Assembly: GCF_024346995.1 (NCBI RefSeq)
Contig: NZ_AP024887.1
Span: 1,550,001-1,614,000, forward strand
Direction of reading: 5' to 3'
Length of the DNA: 64,000 bases
DNA from: Vibrio palustris
Lineage (GTDB): Bacteria > Pseudomonadota > Gammaproteobacteria > Enterobacterales > Vibrionaceae
Shown: piece after piece, positions 10,028-19,127 of the stretch
How positions within the stretch are numbered: position 1 is the stretch's first letter
How the letters are laid out: every line of letters starts with the position of its first letter
The notes under the pieces: model-generated
What the model was told of the DNA's origin: nothing
The model's database searches: none
What the model saw: only the letters and a program-made list of their open reading frames with translations
Position numbers and translations under genes: made by a program

Positions 10028-11035
10028 TTATTTTTTATCAATACCGAAATGTAAATAGGCGCGATCAGAAGCAATACGTCCACGGGGTGTACGTTGTAAA
10101 TATCCTTGCTGGATCAAAAATGGCTCTAACACATCTTCAATGGTATCTTTTTCTTCACCGATTGCCGCTGCTAAGTTATCTAATCCAACCGGTCCACCTG
10201 CAAATTTTTCCATAATAGCCAGCAGGAGTTTGCGGTCCATATAATCAAAACCTTGATGATCGACATCTAACATATTCAAGGCTTTATCTGCGATATCTGC
10301 GCTGATATGTCCATTACTCTTCACTTCCGCGTAATCACGTACACGGCGTAACAAGCGATTAGCAATACGTGGCGTACCACGTGCACGGCGAGCGACTTCT
10401 AATGCCCCTTCTGACTCCATCGATAGACCCAAGCATTCGGCACTGCGTTGGACAATAAATTGCAAGTCAGCCACTTTATAATATTCAAGGCGCTGCACAA
10501 TACCAAAACGGTCACGTAATGGTGAGGTTAATGATCCTGCTCGTGTTGTTGCGCCAATCAAGGTAAACGGCGGTAAATCAATTTTAATCGAACGTGCCGC
10601 AGGCCCCTCGCCAATCATAATATCCAACTGGTAGTCTTCCATCGCGGGGTATAACACTTCTTCTACGACCGGACTTAGGCGGTGAATCTCATCGATGAAT
10701 AACACATCGTTTTCTTCTAAGTTCGTTAAAAGCGCGGCTAAATCTCCGGCTTTCTCTAAAACGGGGCCCGAAGTAGTACGAATATTCACATCCATTTCAT
10801 TGGCGACAATATTTGCCAACGTCGTTTTACCAAGACCAGGAGGGCCAAAAATCAATAAGTGGTCGAGGGCTTCACTACGCTTTTGCGCCGCTTCAATGAA
10901 GATTTCCATCTGATCACGTACATGATCTTGCCCACGATAATCGGTCAGCTTTTTCGGACGAATGGCACGGTCGATGAGCTCTTCTTCTTTATAAGTGGGG
11001 TTGTCGGCAGCAATAAGACGATCGGCTTCAATCAT
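10028..11035 (-). CDS. ruvB: Holliday junction ATPase RuvB
   Basis: AAA+ motor that drives branch migration of Holliday junctions with RuvA. It is 335 residues: Walker [13 protein letters not shown] (about 65-76), Walker [10 protein letters not shown], sensor segment [19 protein letters not shown], and a C-terminal winged helix ending [15 protein letters not shown]. It lies 86 nt after ruvA. No SOS box is apparent upstream of the cluster. Confidence 0.97.
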   Translation of the reverse strand: MIEADRLIAADNPTYKEEELIDRAIRPKKLTDYRGQDHVRDQMEIFIEAAQKRSEALDHLLIFGPPGLGKTTLANIVANEMDVNIRTTSGPVLEKAGDLAALLTNLEENDVLFIDEIHRLSPVVEEVLYPAMEDYQLDIMIGEGPAARSIKIDLPPFTLIGATTRAGSLTSPLRDRFGIVQRLEYYKVADLQFIVQRSAECLGLSMESEGALEVARRARGTPRIANRLLRRVRDYAEVKSNGHISADIADKALNMLDVDHQGFDYMDRKLLLAIMEKFAGGPVGLDNLAAAIGEEKDTIEDVLEPFLIQQGYLQRTPRGRIASDRAYLHFGIDKK

Positions 11036-11121
11036 GAATGGGTTCCTAATGAATCGCGGGCGATAAATTTTATCGCCCGCTTATGACACTAAATGTAAAT
11101 CAACAACGTCAACGACGCAAT

Positions 11122-11736
11122 TTACACCATCGATTTCAGTGCATCACGAATAAGTTGTTCGCTAGTCATGCCTGGTTTGGTGATCTGTTTAACCACTTTT
11201 TCTGCTTGTGCCGCTTTATAGCCCAACACTAACAAGGCGCTCATGGCTTCTTCTTCCGCACTCTGATCAACGCCTGCTAGATTATCTAATGGCGCAGCGT
11301 TGGTAGCTGGAGTAAAGAGATCACCTGCGCCCCACCCTTTCAGTCGGTCACGCATTTCAATCACTAACCGCTCGGCCGTTTTTTTACCGACACCGGGTAA
11401 TTTAATCAACGTAGAGATATCTTCATGTTCCACACAGGAGACAAATTGATTGGCTGTCATGCCAGACAATATTGCGAGACCCATTTTAGGCCCTACGCCA
11501 TTGGCTTTAATCACTTCACGAAATAAAGCACGTTCACCAACAGAGCTAAACCCATATAACAGCTGCGCGTCTTCACGAACAACAAAGTGCGTATATATGA
11601 TGGCTTCTTGTCCTGTTTCCGGCAGCTCATAAAAGCAACTCATCGGCATTTGTACTTCGTAGCCGACGCCATTAACTTCAATCAGAATTTCAGGAGGTTG
11701 TTTTTCAACTAGGGTGCCGCGTAAACGTCCAATCAC
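11122..11736 (-). CDS. ruvA: Holliday junction DNA-binding protein RuvA
   Basis: Tetrameric protein that binds the four-way junction and recruits RuvB. I start it at the GTG at 11736 (204 aa, [13 protein letters not shown]), which has AAAGGA 6 nt upstream; the 25 extra residues possible from 11811 are hydrophobic and unlike any RuvA. Domains: N-terminal OB fold (1-62), helix-hairpin-helix region (70-140; [14 protein letters not shown] and [15 protein letters not shown]), and a C-terminal RuvB-binding three-helix domain (about 155-204). Confidence 0.95.
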   Translation of the reverse strand: MIGRLRGTLVEKQPPEILIEVNGVGYEVQMPMSCFYELPETGQEAIIYTHFVVREDAQLLYGFSSVGERALFREVIKANGVGPKMGLAILSGMTANQFVSCVEHEDISTLIKLPGVGKKTAERLVIEMRDRLKGWGAGDLFTPATNAAPLDNLAGVDQSAEEEAMSALLVLGYKAAQAEKVVKQITKPGMTSEQLIRDALKSMV

Positions 11737-11816
11737 GGTAGGTCCTTTTGGATCAATGAAACATAGAGTGATGATAATCAATAACTGGATGGATAGCCAG
11801 TAAAAACCCACCCACT

Positions 11817-12338
11817 TTAACGATAACGTCCCCGACGAGCACTGGTCGCTTTGCCTGATAGTGCAATGAGGGTTTTATTAGTATTAGCATGACAAATGGC
11901 CACACCCAACGCATCCGCAGCGTCTGCTTGGGGCGTCGCAGGCAGTTTAAGCATTTGTTTGACCATATGCTGAACCTGCTTTTTATCTGCGCCGCCTGAG
12001 CCAACAACGGCCTGTTTAATCAAACGGGCTGCGTATTCAAACACCGGTAAATCGGCATTGACCGCGGCGACAATAGCACTGCCGCGAGCTTGGCCCAGCT
12101 TGAGTGCGGAGTCGGCATTTTTCGACATAAACACTTGCTCAATAGCAAATACATCTGGCTGGAATTGAGTGATAATTTCAGACACACCTGCATAAATTTG
12201 CTTTAAGCGTTGTGGGAGCCCTTCATCGGTCATCCGAATGCAACCACTGCCTAAGTAGTCTAAATGCCGTCCCTGTTGGCGAATAACACCATAGCCGGTA
12301 ATGCGTGAGCCGGGGTCAATCCCCAAAATGATGGACAT
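11817..12338 (-). CDS. ruvC: Holliday junction resolvase RuvC
   Basis: Endonuclease that cuts Holliday junctions symmetrically. It is 173 residues with the RNase H-like acidic set visible: D8 in [14 protein letters not shown], the glutamate in [11 protein letters not shown], and the C-terminal aspartates in [14 protein letters not shown]. Order yebC-ruvC-ruvA-ruvB is the standard gammaproteobacterial one. It lies 21 nt after yebC, so it is probably co-transcribed. Confidence 0.96.
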   Translation of the reverse strand: MSIILGIDPGSRITGYGVIRQQGRHLDYLGSGCIRMTDEGLPQRLKQIYAGVSEIITQFQPDVFAIEQVFMSKNADSALKLGQARGSAIVAAVNADLPVFEYAARLIKQAVVGSGGADKKQVQHMVKQMLKLPATPQADAADALGVAICHANTNKTLIALSGKATSARRGRYR

Positions 12339-12359
12339 AAATAAAGTTGTCGCCTCTTA

Positions 12360-13103
12360 TTATAAAGTAGCCGCGATATCGTCGGATATTTCGGCGTTGT
12401 GATAAACACCTTGCACGTCGTCTAAATCATCCAAATTATCAACCAATCGCATTAATTTTGGTGCCGTTTCCTCATCAAGAACCGCTTTTGTTGCCGGTAC
12501 TAGCGTTACTTCCGCATGCACTGCATTGAATTGGGCTTTATCAAGTGCATCTTTCACCACGCCAAATTGATCTGGTGTGGTGTAAACATCCATTGATCCA
12601 TCGTCATGAACGTCAATATCTTCGGCACCCGCCTCTAACGCCACTTCAATAACGTTATCCTCGGATAGGCCCGGCGCATAAGAGATCACGCCTTGCTTAT
12701 TGAAAAGATAGTTCACGCTACCGTCGGTTCCCAAATTACCACCAGATTTATTGAAAGCATGACGAACCCCAGAGACCGTACGATTACGATTATCCGTCAT
12801 ACATTCGATCATCACCGCAGTACCACCTGGGCCGTAACCTTCGTAAGTGACCGTTTCCACATTGTCATCACCTTCACCACCGGCCCCTCGCGCGATGGCT
12901 CGCTCAATGGTATCGCGCGTCATATTATTGGACAGTGCTTTATCTACTGCTGCTCGTAACCGAGGATTTTTATCGGTTTCTGCTCCACCTTCTTTGGCGG
13001 CTACTACGATTTCTCGGATTAATTTGGAAAAAATTTTACCGCGCTTGGCATCTTGTGCTGCTTTGCGGTGCCGAATGTTTGCCCACTTACTGTGACCTGC
13101 CAT
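12360..13103 (-). CDS. yebC: YebC/TACO1-family protein
   Basis: 247-residue protein starting [22 protein letters not shown], the diagnostic N-terminus of the family. Members are described as DNA-binding regulators or, for mitochondrial TACO1 and some bacterial YebC proteins, as translation factors; the role here cannot be read from sequence. Three domains are expected, with the conserved [19 protein letters not shown] segment near 90. It begins the yebC-ruvCAB group. Confidence 0.94.
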   Translation of the reverse strand: MAGHSKWANIRHRKAAQDAKRGKIFSKLIREIVVAAKEGGAETDKNPRLRAAVDKALSNNMTRDTIERAIARGAGGEGDDNVETVTYEGYGPGGTAVMIECMTDNRNRTVSGVRHAFNKSGGNLGTDGSVNYLFNKQGVISYAPGLSEDNVIEVALEAGAEDIDVHDDGSMDVYTTPDQFGVVKDALDKAQFNAVHAEVTLVPATKAVLDEETAPKLMRLVDNLDDLDDVQGVYHNAEISDDIAATL

Positions 13104-13210
13104 AGGAATTCCTTAGTTCATTACGAATGACTGGTGACACTTTGCGTGCTCGCAATCTTTGCCACTGTGAATATACGTCTAGAAATATTCTCTAGACCCT
13201 ATACAAAGAA

Positions 13211-13228
13211 AGTGGGCCATAGCCCACT
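13211..13228 (-). terminator. Terminator after cysS
   Basis: AGTGGGC-cata-GCCCACT hairpin, extendable by a few pairs past one mismatch, about 40 nt past the cysS stop. The minus-strand continuation is T-rich (TTCTTTG). Confidence 0.65.
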
Positions 13229-13266
13229 CTCTTATTGTTCTTACAACCTTACGTAAAGTAAAATTG

Positions 13267-14649
13267 CTACTTACGACGCCAAGTCGTGCCATTAGGCCCA
13301 TCTTCTAGAACGATGCCCATTTCGTTAAGCTTGTCTCTTGCCATATCTGCATTGGCCCAATCTTTCGCTGCTCGTGAATCATTACGCAGTTTGATTAATG
13401 CTTCAATTTCTGCCGCGCCTTCATCATTAACGGCATCACCTTGTAAAAATTGCTCAGGGTCTTGATGTAAAATACCAATCACGTCGGCCAATTCACGCAT
13501 TAATGCCCCTAACGCGCTCGCTTGTTCAAGGTTATCACCTTTCAAACGGTTGATTTCACGCGCCATATCAAACAAGACTGAATACGCTTCTGGTGTATTA
13601 AAGTCATCATTCATCGCTTGAGTGAAACGTCCCACATAATCATCGTTATGTACTGGTTCCGCCGTTGCGTCCAAACCACGTAATGCAGTATATAAACGCT
13701 CTAACGCTGAACGAGCTTGCTTCAAATTATCTTCTGAATAATTCAATTGGCTACGGTAATGACCAGACATGAGGAAATAACGCACGGTTTCAGCATCATA
13801 ATGGCCTAGTACATCACGAATTGTGAAAAAATTTCCAAGTGATTTTGACATCTTTTCTTGGTCTATCATCACCATGCCGCTGTGCATCCAAGTGTTGACA
13901 TATTGAGTATCATGGGCACAACAAGATTGGGCGATTTCATTTTCATGGTGTGGAAATTGTAGGTCTGAACCGCCGCCATGAATATCAAAATGGTCGCCAA
14001 GAATCGACGAGTTCATTGCCGAACATTCAATATGCCACCCCGGACGACCTTGCCCCCATGGAGACTCCCACATAGGCTCACCAGGTTTAGACATTTTCCA
14101 TACAACGAAGTCCATCGGGCTGCGTTTCGCCGCTTCAATATCCACACGAGCGCCAGCTTGTAGTTGGTCTAAATTCTGTCCAGATAGTTTACCGTACTCG
14201 GCATATTTGGCCACTTCGAACAGTACATCGCCATTATCAGCGACATAAGCAAAACCTTTTTCAACCAAAGTTTCAACTAATTCAATGATTTGTGGAATAA
14301 ACTTAGTCGCGCGAGGTTCAATGTCAGGACGGCGCATATTCAAAGCATCGAAGTCCGCATACATTTCACCAATCAAACGATCGGTCAAATCGTCACAACT
14401 TTCCTGGTTCTCGGCCGCGCGTTTAATAATCTTGTCATCGATGTCAGTAATATTACGTACAAACGTTAAATCATACCCTAAATAGCGTAGGTAACGAGAC
14501 ACAACATCGAAGGACACGAACGTACGACCGTGTCCGATGTGACAGAGATCATAAATGGTGACTCCACAAACATACATGCCAACTTTACCGGCAACGATGG
14601 GCTTAAATTCCTCTTTCTGTCGTGTAAGCGTGTTATATATCTTCAGCAT
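13267..14649 (-). CDS. cysS: Cysteinyl-tRNA synthetase
   Basis: Class I aminoacyl-tRNA synthetase, 460 residues. The N-terminus reads [15 protein letters not shown]. Visible are the zinc-binding VCGVTIYD region, the HIGH motif in [10 protein letters not shown], the zinc-site segment [11 protein letters not shown], and the KMSKS motif in [12 protein letters not shown]. The C-terminal helical tRNA-binding domain spans about 310-460. Length is normal (E. coli 461). It is transcribed divergently from ppiB; the 146-nt space between must hold both promoters. Confidence 0.97.
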   Translation of the reverse strand: MLKIYNTLTRQKEEFKPIVAGKVGMYVCGVTIYDLCHIGHGRTFVSFDVVSRYLRYLGYDLTFVRNITDIDDKIIKRAAENQESCDDLTDRLIGEMYADFDALNMRRPDIEPRATKFIPQIIELVETLVEKGFAYVADNGDVLFEVAKYAEYGKLSGQNLDQLQAGARVDIEAAKRSPMDFVVWKMSKPGEPMWESPWGQGRPGWHIECSAMNSSILGDHFDIHGGGSDLQFPHHENEIAQSCCAHDTQYVNTWMHSGMVMIDQEKMSKSLGNFFTIRDVLGHYDAETVRYFLMSGHYRSQLNYSEDNLKQARSALERLYTALRGLDATAEPVHNDDYVGRFTQAMNDDFNTPEAYSVLFDMAREINRLKGDNLEQASALGALMRELADVIGILHQDPEQFLQGDAVNDEGAAEIEALIKLRNDSRAAKDWANADMARDKLNEMGIVLEDGPNGTTWRRK

Positions 14650-14795
14650 GATCTCTATCTATTTAATCTATTAAAACGAATAAGGTGGGACAGTATAACA
14701 ACTCTCATTGCCCTCGGTCATCCATTTGGTGTTTTGAATCGACAAAAAGTTACGTTAGAATTGGATTTCTTACAAACAAAGCAAAGGTAATGCTC

Positions 14796-15290
14796 ATGAT
14801 CACCCTTCACACTAACTTTGGTGATATTAAAATTCAGTTGAACGAAGAAAAAGCACCACAAACCAGTGCCAATTTCTTGCAGTACTGTCGTGATGGTTTT
14901 TACGACAATACACTATTCCACCGTGTTATTGATGGATTTATGGTTCAAGGTGGCGGCATGACCTCTGGCCTTAAAGAAAAACCGAGTCGTGAATCAATCC
15001 GTAACGAAGCGAATAACGGTTTAAGTAATAAAGTAGGTACGCTGGCAATGGCCCGTACTATGGACCCACATTCAGCCAGCTCTCAGTTTTTCATTAACGT
15101 GAATGACAACACATTCCTAGACCACCGTTCAGAAACCATGAATGGCTGGGGCTATTGTGTATTTGCTGAAGTCGTTGAAGGCATGGATGTTGTCAACGCT
15201 ATTAAAGGCGTAAGCACCGGCTCAATGGGTATGCATCAAGACGTGCCACTAGAAGAAGTTGTGATTACTGGCACAACTATCGAAGAATAA
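14796..15290 (+). CDS. ppiB: Cytoplasmic peptidyl-prolyl isomerase PpiB
   Basis: Cyclophilin-type PPIase (164 aa from the ATG at 14796, [13 protein letters not shown]). An AAAGGT site precedes it; a start at 14790 would add two residues. Active-site segments [23 protein letters not shown] and [16 protein letters not shown] are intact. No signal peptide, so the enzyme is cytoplasmic. It is followed at once by a terminator hairpin. Confidence 0.95.
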   Translation: MITLHTNFGDIKIQLNEEKAPQTSANFLQYCRDGFYDNTLFHRVIDGFMVQGGGMTSGLKEKPSRESIRNEANNGLSNKVGTLAMARTMDPHSASSQFFINVNDNTFLDHRSETMNGWGYCVFAEVVEGMDVVNAIKGVSTGSMGMHQDVPLEEVVITGTTIEE

Positions 15291-15299
15291 TCTAATTAT

Positions 15300-15327
15300 G
15301 AAGCGCCGATCGTCAGGCGCTTCGTTT
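15300..15327 (+). terminator. Terminator after ppiB
   Basis: GAAGCGCC / GGCGCTTC perfect 8-bp stem with an 8-nt loop, followed by GTTT, 10 nt past the ppiB stop. It lies before the preferred lpxH start, which argues against the longer reading of lpxH from 15298. Confidence 0.7.
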
Positions 15328-15339
15328 AATCTGACTCTT

Positions 15340-16065
15340 ATGCATAAAACATTTTTTATTTCCGATCTCCACCTTACCCCCTCACGACCTGATATCACTG
15401 CGTGCTTTCTTGAGTTTATGCGTTATGAAGCGATTCACTGTGATGCTTTATATGTGCTTGGGGATCTCTTTGATTTTTGGGTCGGGGACGATGATAACAG
15501 TCCGTTTGCGGTGCAGATTCGTTCTGCCTTCAAAGCGCTGACCAGCTCAGGCGTGCCTTGTTACTTTATTCAAGGTAACCGCGACTTCTTACTCGGTAAA
15601 CGCTTTGCCCGCCAAACTGGGGTGACGGTATTACCAGAAGAATATGTTATTGAACTTTATGGTCGTCGCGCCGTTATCTTGCATGGTGATACACTCTGTA
15701 TCGAAGATTATAGTTATCAAGCCTTTCGTAAAAAAGTACATCAACCTTGGTTACAATTTATATTCAACCGATTACCCATGTTTATTAAACGCAAGATAGT
15801 TGCTCAGATTCAATCTGATGCGCGAAGCGATAAACAAACCAAGCAACTTGAAATAATGGATGTCACTCCATCTGAAGTGGTGCGAGTTATGCAAAAACAC
15901 GATGTAGAGCTGATGATCCACGGACACACACATCGTCCGAACATCCATACTGATAGCGCTCATCAGCAAACACGCATTGTGCTGGGAGATTGGTACGAAC
16001 AAGGCTCGTTGCTTGTTGTTACGCCTGATGACTACTATCTCGATACTCGTGACTTTGCGCTGTAA
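15340..16065 (+). CDS. lpxH: UDP-2,3-diacylglucosamine diphosphatase LpxH
   Basis: Manganese-dependent pyrophosphatase making lipid X in lipid A synthesis. It is 241 residues from the ATG at 15340 ([14 protein letters not shown]), close to the E. coli length of 240. The calcineurin-like metal-site motifs are in order: [34 protein letters not shown] and IHGHTHRP. The in-frame start at 15298 would add 14 residues encoded by the ppiB terminator hairpin and is rejected. Confidence 0.95.
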   Translation: MHKTFFISDLHLTPSRPDITACFLEFMRYEAIHCDALYVLGDLFDFWVGDDDNSPFAVQIRSAFKALTSSGVPCYFIQGNRDFLLGKRFARQTGVTVLPEEYVIELYGRRAVILHGDTLCIEDYSYQAFRKKVHQPWLQFIFNRLPMFIKRKIVAQIQSDARSDKQTKQLEIMDVTPSEVVRVMQKHDVELMIHGHTHRPNIHTDSAHQQTRIVLGDWYEQGSLLVVTPDDYYLDTRDFAL

Positions 16066-16151
16066 TGGCGGTGCCATAGCGCATACGCTTTTCCTCAACT
16101 TGTGGTGAGCCTTGATACTATGGCTTTCCCCTACAACGAGAATGACTGATT

Positions 16152-16619
16152 ATGAGCGAATGCCAATGTGGTTCAAGTGCTCTCTATGCTGAGTGCTGTG
16201 GACCTGTCCATCACGACCCGAGTCGTGCCTCAACCCCTGAGCAATTAATGCGAGCGCGTTACTGCGCCCATGCCTTAGGCTTGGTGGACTTTGTTGTGAA
16301 TACTTATCACCCATCTTGTCAGGCCGAGCAAGAGCGTGCAGCGATTGCGGCTTCGATTCAAAACGAGTGGCAAGGGTTAGAGGTCATCGGTTATTCTGCC
16401 GGCTCGCATGACAACGAAGGCTTTGTACATTTTAAAGCGTATTTTGACGACAATAGCCAGACACACTGCTTAGAAGAGAACTCTCGGTTCTTGCGTGAAG
16501 ATGGCCGTTGGTATTACATCGATGGCGAATTTCCAGCCAGTTCCCCACAGCCAAAAGTAGGACGTAACGAGCCCTGCTTATGTGGTAGCGGTAAAAAATT
16601 CAAAAAATGCTGTGGCTAA
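16152..16619 (+). CDS. ychJ: YchJ-family SEC-C motif protein
   Basis: 155 residues with a cysteine-rich motif at each end: ECQCGSSALYAECCGPVHH at the N-terminus and PCLCGSGKKFKKCCG at the C-terminus, both SEC-C-type zinc sites. The middle is an NTF2-like domain (MRARYCAHALGLVDFVVNTYHP). Function is unknown; SEC-C motifs elsewhere bind SecB or ribosomes. It stands alone on the plus strand, 86 nt after lpxH. Confidence 0.85.
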   Translation: MSECQCGSSALYAECCGPVHHDPSRASTPEQLMRARYCAHALGLVDFVVNTYHPSCQAEQERAAIAASIQNEWQGLEVIGYSAGSHDNEGFVHFKAYFDDNSQTHCLEENSRFLREDGRWYYIDGEFPASSPQPKVGRNEPCLCGSGKKFKKCCG

Positions 16620-16670
16620 ACACTCGACCTAATTAAGTCGCGTGTATCAGGCCTGAGATGCAGGTATAAA

Positions 16671-16696
16671 AACGCCAGCCTTTTAAGGCTGGCGTT
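16671..16696. terminator. Bidirectional terminator between ychJ and the yccT-family gene
   Basis: Perfect 10-bp stem AACGCCAGCC / GGCTGGCGTT with a 6-nt loop between two convergent genes; A/T runs lie on both sides. Confidence 0.8.
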
Positions 16697-16718
16697 ATAA
16701 CATCAATAACGTCGCGAG

Positions 16719-17399
16719 TTATTCCTGATCGATGATCCATTTGCGGAACGCTTTGCGTTCTTGAGCGCTAGATTTTTTATACCATAACTTTAATTGCTGC
16801 AAGTTAGTCACATTCGCGTTAGGCTTAGACGATGTTGATGCATCAGAGTTCTGCTGAGACCTATCACTAGCAGAGTTTTCATTTTGACTCAGGACAACCG
16901 CCCCACTCGACAGTACAGCTGGCCCCATACCCTGATTATAACGTGCAACTTCGGCAACATAATCGCGGCCAAATTGAACACCATCTTTTTCTAGCTTATC
17001 TTTGGCAATCACAACATTATGATCATTATCATCCATCAAAGACCAAGTCATGTTTGTGATATCTTGACGTGCTTGATTAAAGCTACGGTATTCAGGCAGT
17101 TTGAAAGTTAGCGATGTATCACTTGCTTTAATTTTAGCAACATACACATCACTATACGCTTTACGTAAGTCAGATTTATGTACGGTAAACGTTGGGATAT
17201 ATTGGAATACAATTTGTGTCACACCATCTTTCAGTTCTTCCGTGTCAGAAGGAAATAGCCCTTTAGCCTTTTCAGGTGTTTTACCATTAACCGCTAACAA
17301 ATCGACATTTTGCGGGATATTTAACACGACTTTGGCACTGGCAATATTAGAAAAGCCGACAACAGATAACGCTAGAAGTAATAATCCTGCTTTTTTCAT
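16719..17399 (-). CDS. DUF2057 (YccT family) exported protein
   Basis: 226 residues from the ATG at 17399, preceded by AAAGGA. The signal peptide is MKKAGLLLLALSVVGFSNIASA, so the product is periplasmic. The body starts KVVLNIPQNVDLLAVNGK, typical of DUF2057/UPF0319. E. coli YccT has been reported to affect curli assembly, but nothing here ties this protein to curli. The C-terminus (about 175-226) is Ser/Asn-rich and then basic, ending WYKKSSAQERKAFRKWIID. It lies downstream of the porin gene with a strong terminator between, so it is probably expressed separately. Confidence 0.8.
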   Translation of the reverse strand: MKKAGLLLLALSVVGFSNIASAKVVLNIPQNVDLLAVNGKTPEKAKGLFPSDTEELKDGVTQIVFQYIPTFTVHKSDLRKAYSDVYVAKIKASDTSLTFKLPEYRSFNQARQDITNMTWSLMDDNDHNVVIAKDKLEKDGVQFGRDYVAEVARYNQGMGPAVLSSGAVVLSQNENSASDRSQQNSDASTSSKPNANVTNLQQLKLWYKKSSAQERKAFRKWIIDQE

Positions 17400-17533
17400 C
17401 TTAATTCCTTTATCAAAATACAATGTGCATTCATTTGTTTGCCAAGCATTGTAACGAAACAATAGAAAATGTCATTAGCTCCTGATTATCCATCTAGACC
17501 TAAACAGAAGAATGATTCATTTTTCGGACAAAA

Positions 17534-17557
17534 AAAGCCCGGCCAATGCCGGGCTTT
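17534..17557 (-). terminator. Terminator of the porin gene
   Basis: AAAGCCCGGC-caat-GCCGGGCTTT, a perfect 10-bp GC-rich stem followed on the minus strand by TTTTTTTG; 26 nt past the porin stop. Confidence 0.92.
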
Positions 17558-17582
17558 AAAAACTCTTTCACTTAAACAGCGA

Positions 17583-18614
17583 TTACCAGTATAGACGAGT
17601 ACCGATGCCGTAGTAACGGTCTGTATTGTAACGGCCATCATCAGAGATACCGGTTTCTACGTATAGCTTAGACCAGCTTGCGTATTGATAAAGAACACCA
17701 GCGTAAGTGTTGTTGTAAGTGTTGTCTTCTGCTTGGAAGTCATCAATGTACTCAAAACCACCGTAAACAGATGTTTTCTTAGTTACGTTGTAAGAACCAG
17801 CAACCACATAAGAATCAGTGTTTAGAGTTGTGTTTGCGTTGTCGTCTTCAACTTTCGCATGCCAGTAGGTTGTACCTAGGTTCCAGCCATCACCGTTGTA
17901 GTTAACAGTCAACATACCGTGCGTCAACGTTGTGTCTTTAGTTGCAGCAGGATCAACTGTCGCAGCACCATTTTTAACGATAACAGACGCATCTGAAGAT
18001 GTTTCATCACGCTGGTAACCAATACCACCGTAAACATCTAAGTTGCCAAACGCAGTACCTGCGTAAAGTTCTGCCGTTTCTGGATCAGATTTACCGTTGT
18101 CGTAAGAGTAAGATGCGCTCACCCAACCATTATCGCTTTGGAATGTATACTTAAGCATTGCATCTTGAAGCCAGCTCATATCGTAGCCTTCTGCTTCAGG
18201 AAGAACACTGTAGCCCCAACCTAGCCAATCATTTTCCACACCCCAGATATCATCTGTAAGGATAGATTGCTTACCTAGAGTCAACGTGCCGTAATCTTTA
18301 GAAGCAAAACCGATATAGTGCTTACGGTTGTCGCCGCTGTTAGTCTGACCGATACCAAATTCTACCGTTGCGATCACATCTAGGTCGCTAGATACTGCGT
18401 AACGCGCGTTAACGCCAGCACGAGAAGAACCAGAAGAAATACTTGTAGAAGTATCTGTACTTTTTACTTTACCAGCGTCATAGCTGATTTGCTTGATTTC
18501 TTCACGAAGTTGACCGTAAAAATCTACTGATGCGGTATCTGTTTTAAGGATCTCAGCTGCGTTAACCGAACCTGCTGAAGCAAGAACCGCTAGAGCGATC
18601 AGAGTCTTTTTCAT
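17583..18614 (-). CDS. ompT: Outer-membrane general porin, OmpT-like (Vibrio OmpT)
   Basis: 343-residue trimeric-type porin. The ATG at 18614 gives a clean signal peptide, MKKTLIALAVLASAGSVNA, then a mature start AEILKTDTASVDFYGQLRE. Alternating beta strands and the terminal aromatic sequence YYGIGTRLYW mark a 16-strand barrel. The position beside dinG is, to my recollection, that of V. cholerae ompT, which is repressed by ToxR and activated by CRP; the name refers to that porin, not to the E. coli protease. A possible loop insertion rich in Ala/Thr (VKNGAATVDPAATKD) lies near residue 205. Confidence 0.85.
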   Translation of the reverse strand: MKKTLIALAVLASAGSVNAAEILKTDTASVDFYGQLREEIKQISYDAGKVKSTDTSTSISSGSSRAGVNARYAVSSDLDVIATVEFGIGQTNSGDNRKHYIGFASKDYGTLTLGKQSILTDDIWGVENDWLGWGYSVLPEAEGYDMSWLQDAMLKYTFQSDNGWVSASYSYDNGKSDPETAELYAGTAFGNLDVYGGIGYQRDETSSDASVIVKNGAATVDPAATKDTTLTHGMLTVNYNGDGWNLGTTYWHAKVEDDNANTTLNTDSYVVAGSYNVTKKTSVYGGFEYIDDFQAEDNTYNNTYAGVLYQYASWSKLYVETGISDDGRYNTDRYYGIGTRLYW

Positions 18615-19127
18615 AATAATCCACTGCCTTTTCTTAGTTAAGGATTCTTTCCTGAATCCCATATAATTTTTTTGATGAAGGTTTGCAACTCTGCGGCTAA
18701 ATGAGGCGCCGCTTTGTAATGCGAGCTTTAGACTGCAAAAGATTATGCTAAGTGTCAAACCAACTAAAAAAAACAGCAAAAAAACATAAAAAACCTTTAA
18801 ATTCAAACTGTTAACTACAAAATAATATCAATAACGCTCAAAAAACAACCAAAAACATCAAGGTATATCACTATCCTTTGGTAAGCATAACCGGATAATT
18901 ATCTTAATTTACTGTAAATAAACGTCAGTAAACAGAATATTATAAAGATATAAACATTAATGTTGAACTTTACTCTAGAAATCTTGTTGTCTTAGCCATC
19001 AATAATAAGGTTCAATGTTTTTTTGTGAACAAGATCAGTTTTTTATTTAAAACAGTGTTGTTTTACAAATTTATCATCGCAAATCAAACTGTGATAGGAT
19101 GATGGATAGTTATCGTTGAGTACCATT
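18615..19127. other. 513-nt A/T-rich gap between the porin and dinG
   Basis: Divergent control region. No gene seen. It is strongly A/T-rich, as expected for an H-NS- or ToxR-influenced porin promoter. A CRP-like half-matching site lies at 19024-19039. No clear LexA box is visible before dinG. Confidence 0.6.
19024..19039. promoter_or_regulatory. Possible CRP site
   Basis: TGTGA-ACAAGA-TCAGT matches the CRP pattern TGTGA-N6-TCACA in the first arm and three bases of the second. It lies about 410 nt upstream of the porin start and about 90 nt upstream of dinG. It is plausible because V. cholerae ompT is CRP-activated from distal sites, but the match is weak. Confidence 0.3.

Noticed and set aside
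15298..15339. N-terminal extension of LpxH
   Set aside because: The extra codons are formed by the ppiB terminator hairpin; the internal ATG gives the family-length protein.
19060..19127. LexA (SOS) box before dinG
   Set aside because: CTGTGATAGGATGATGG has only the first half of CTGT-N8-ACAG; no acceptable second half.
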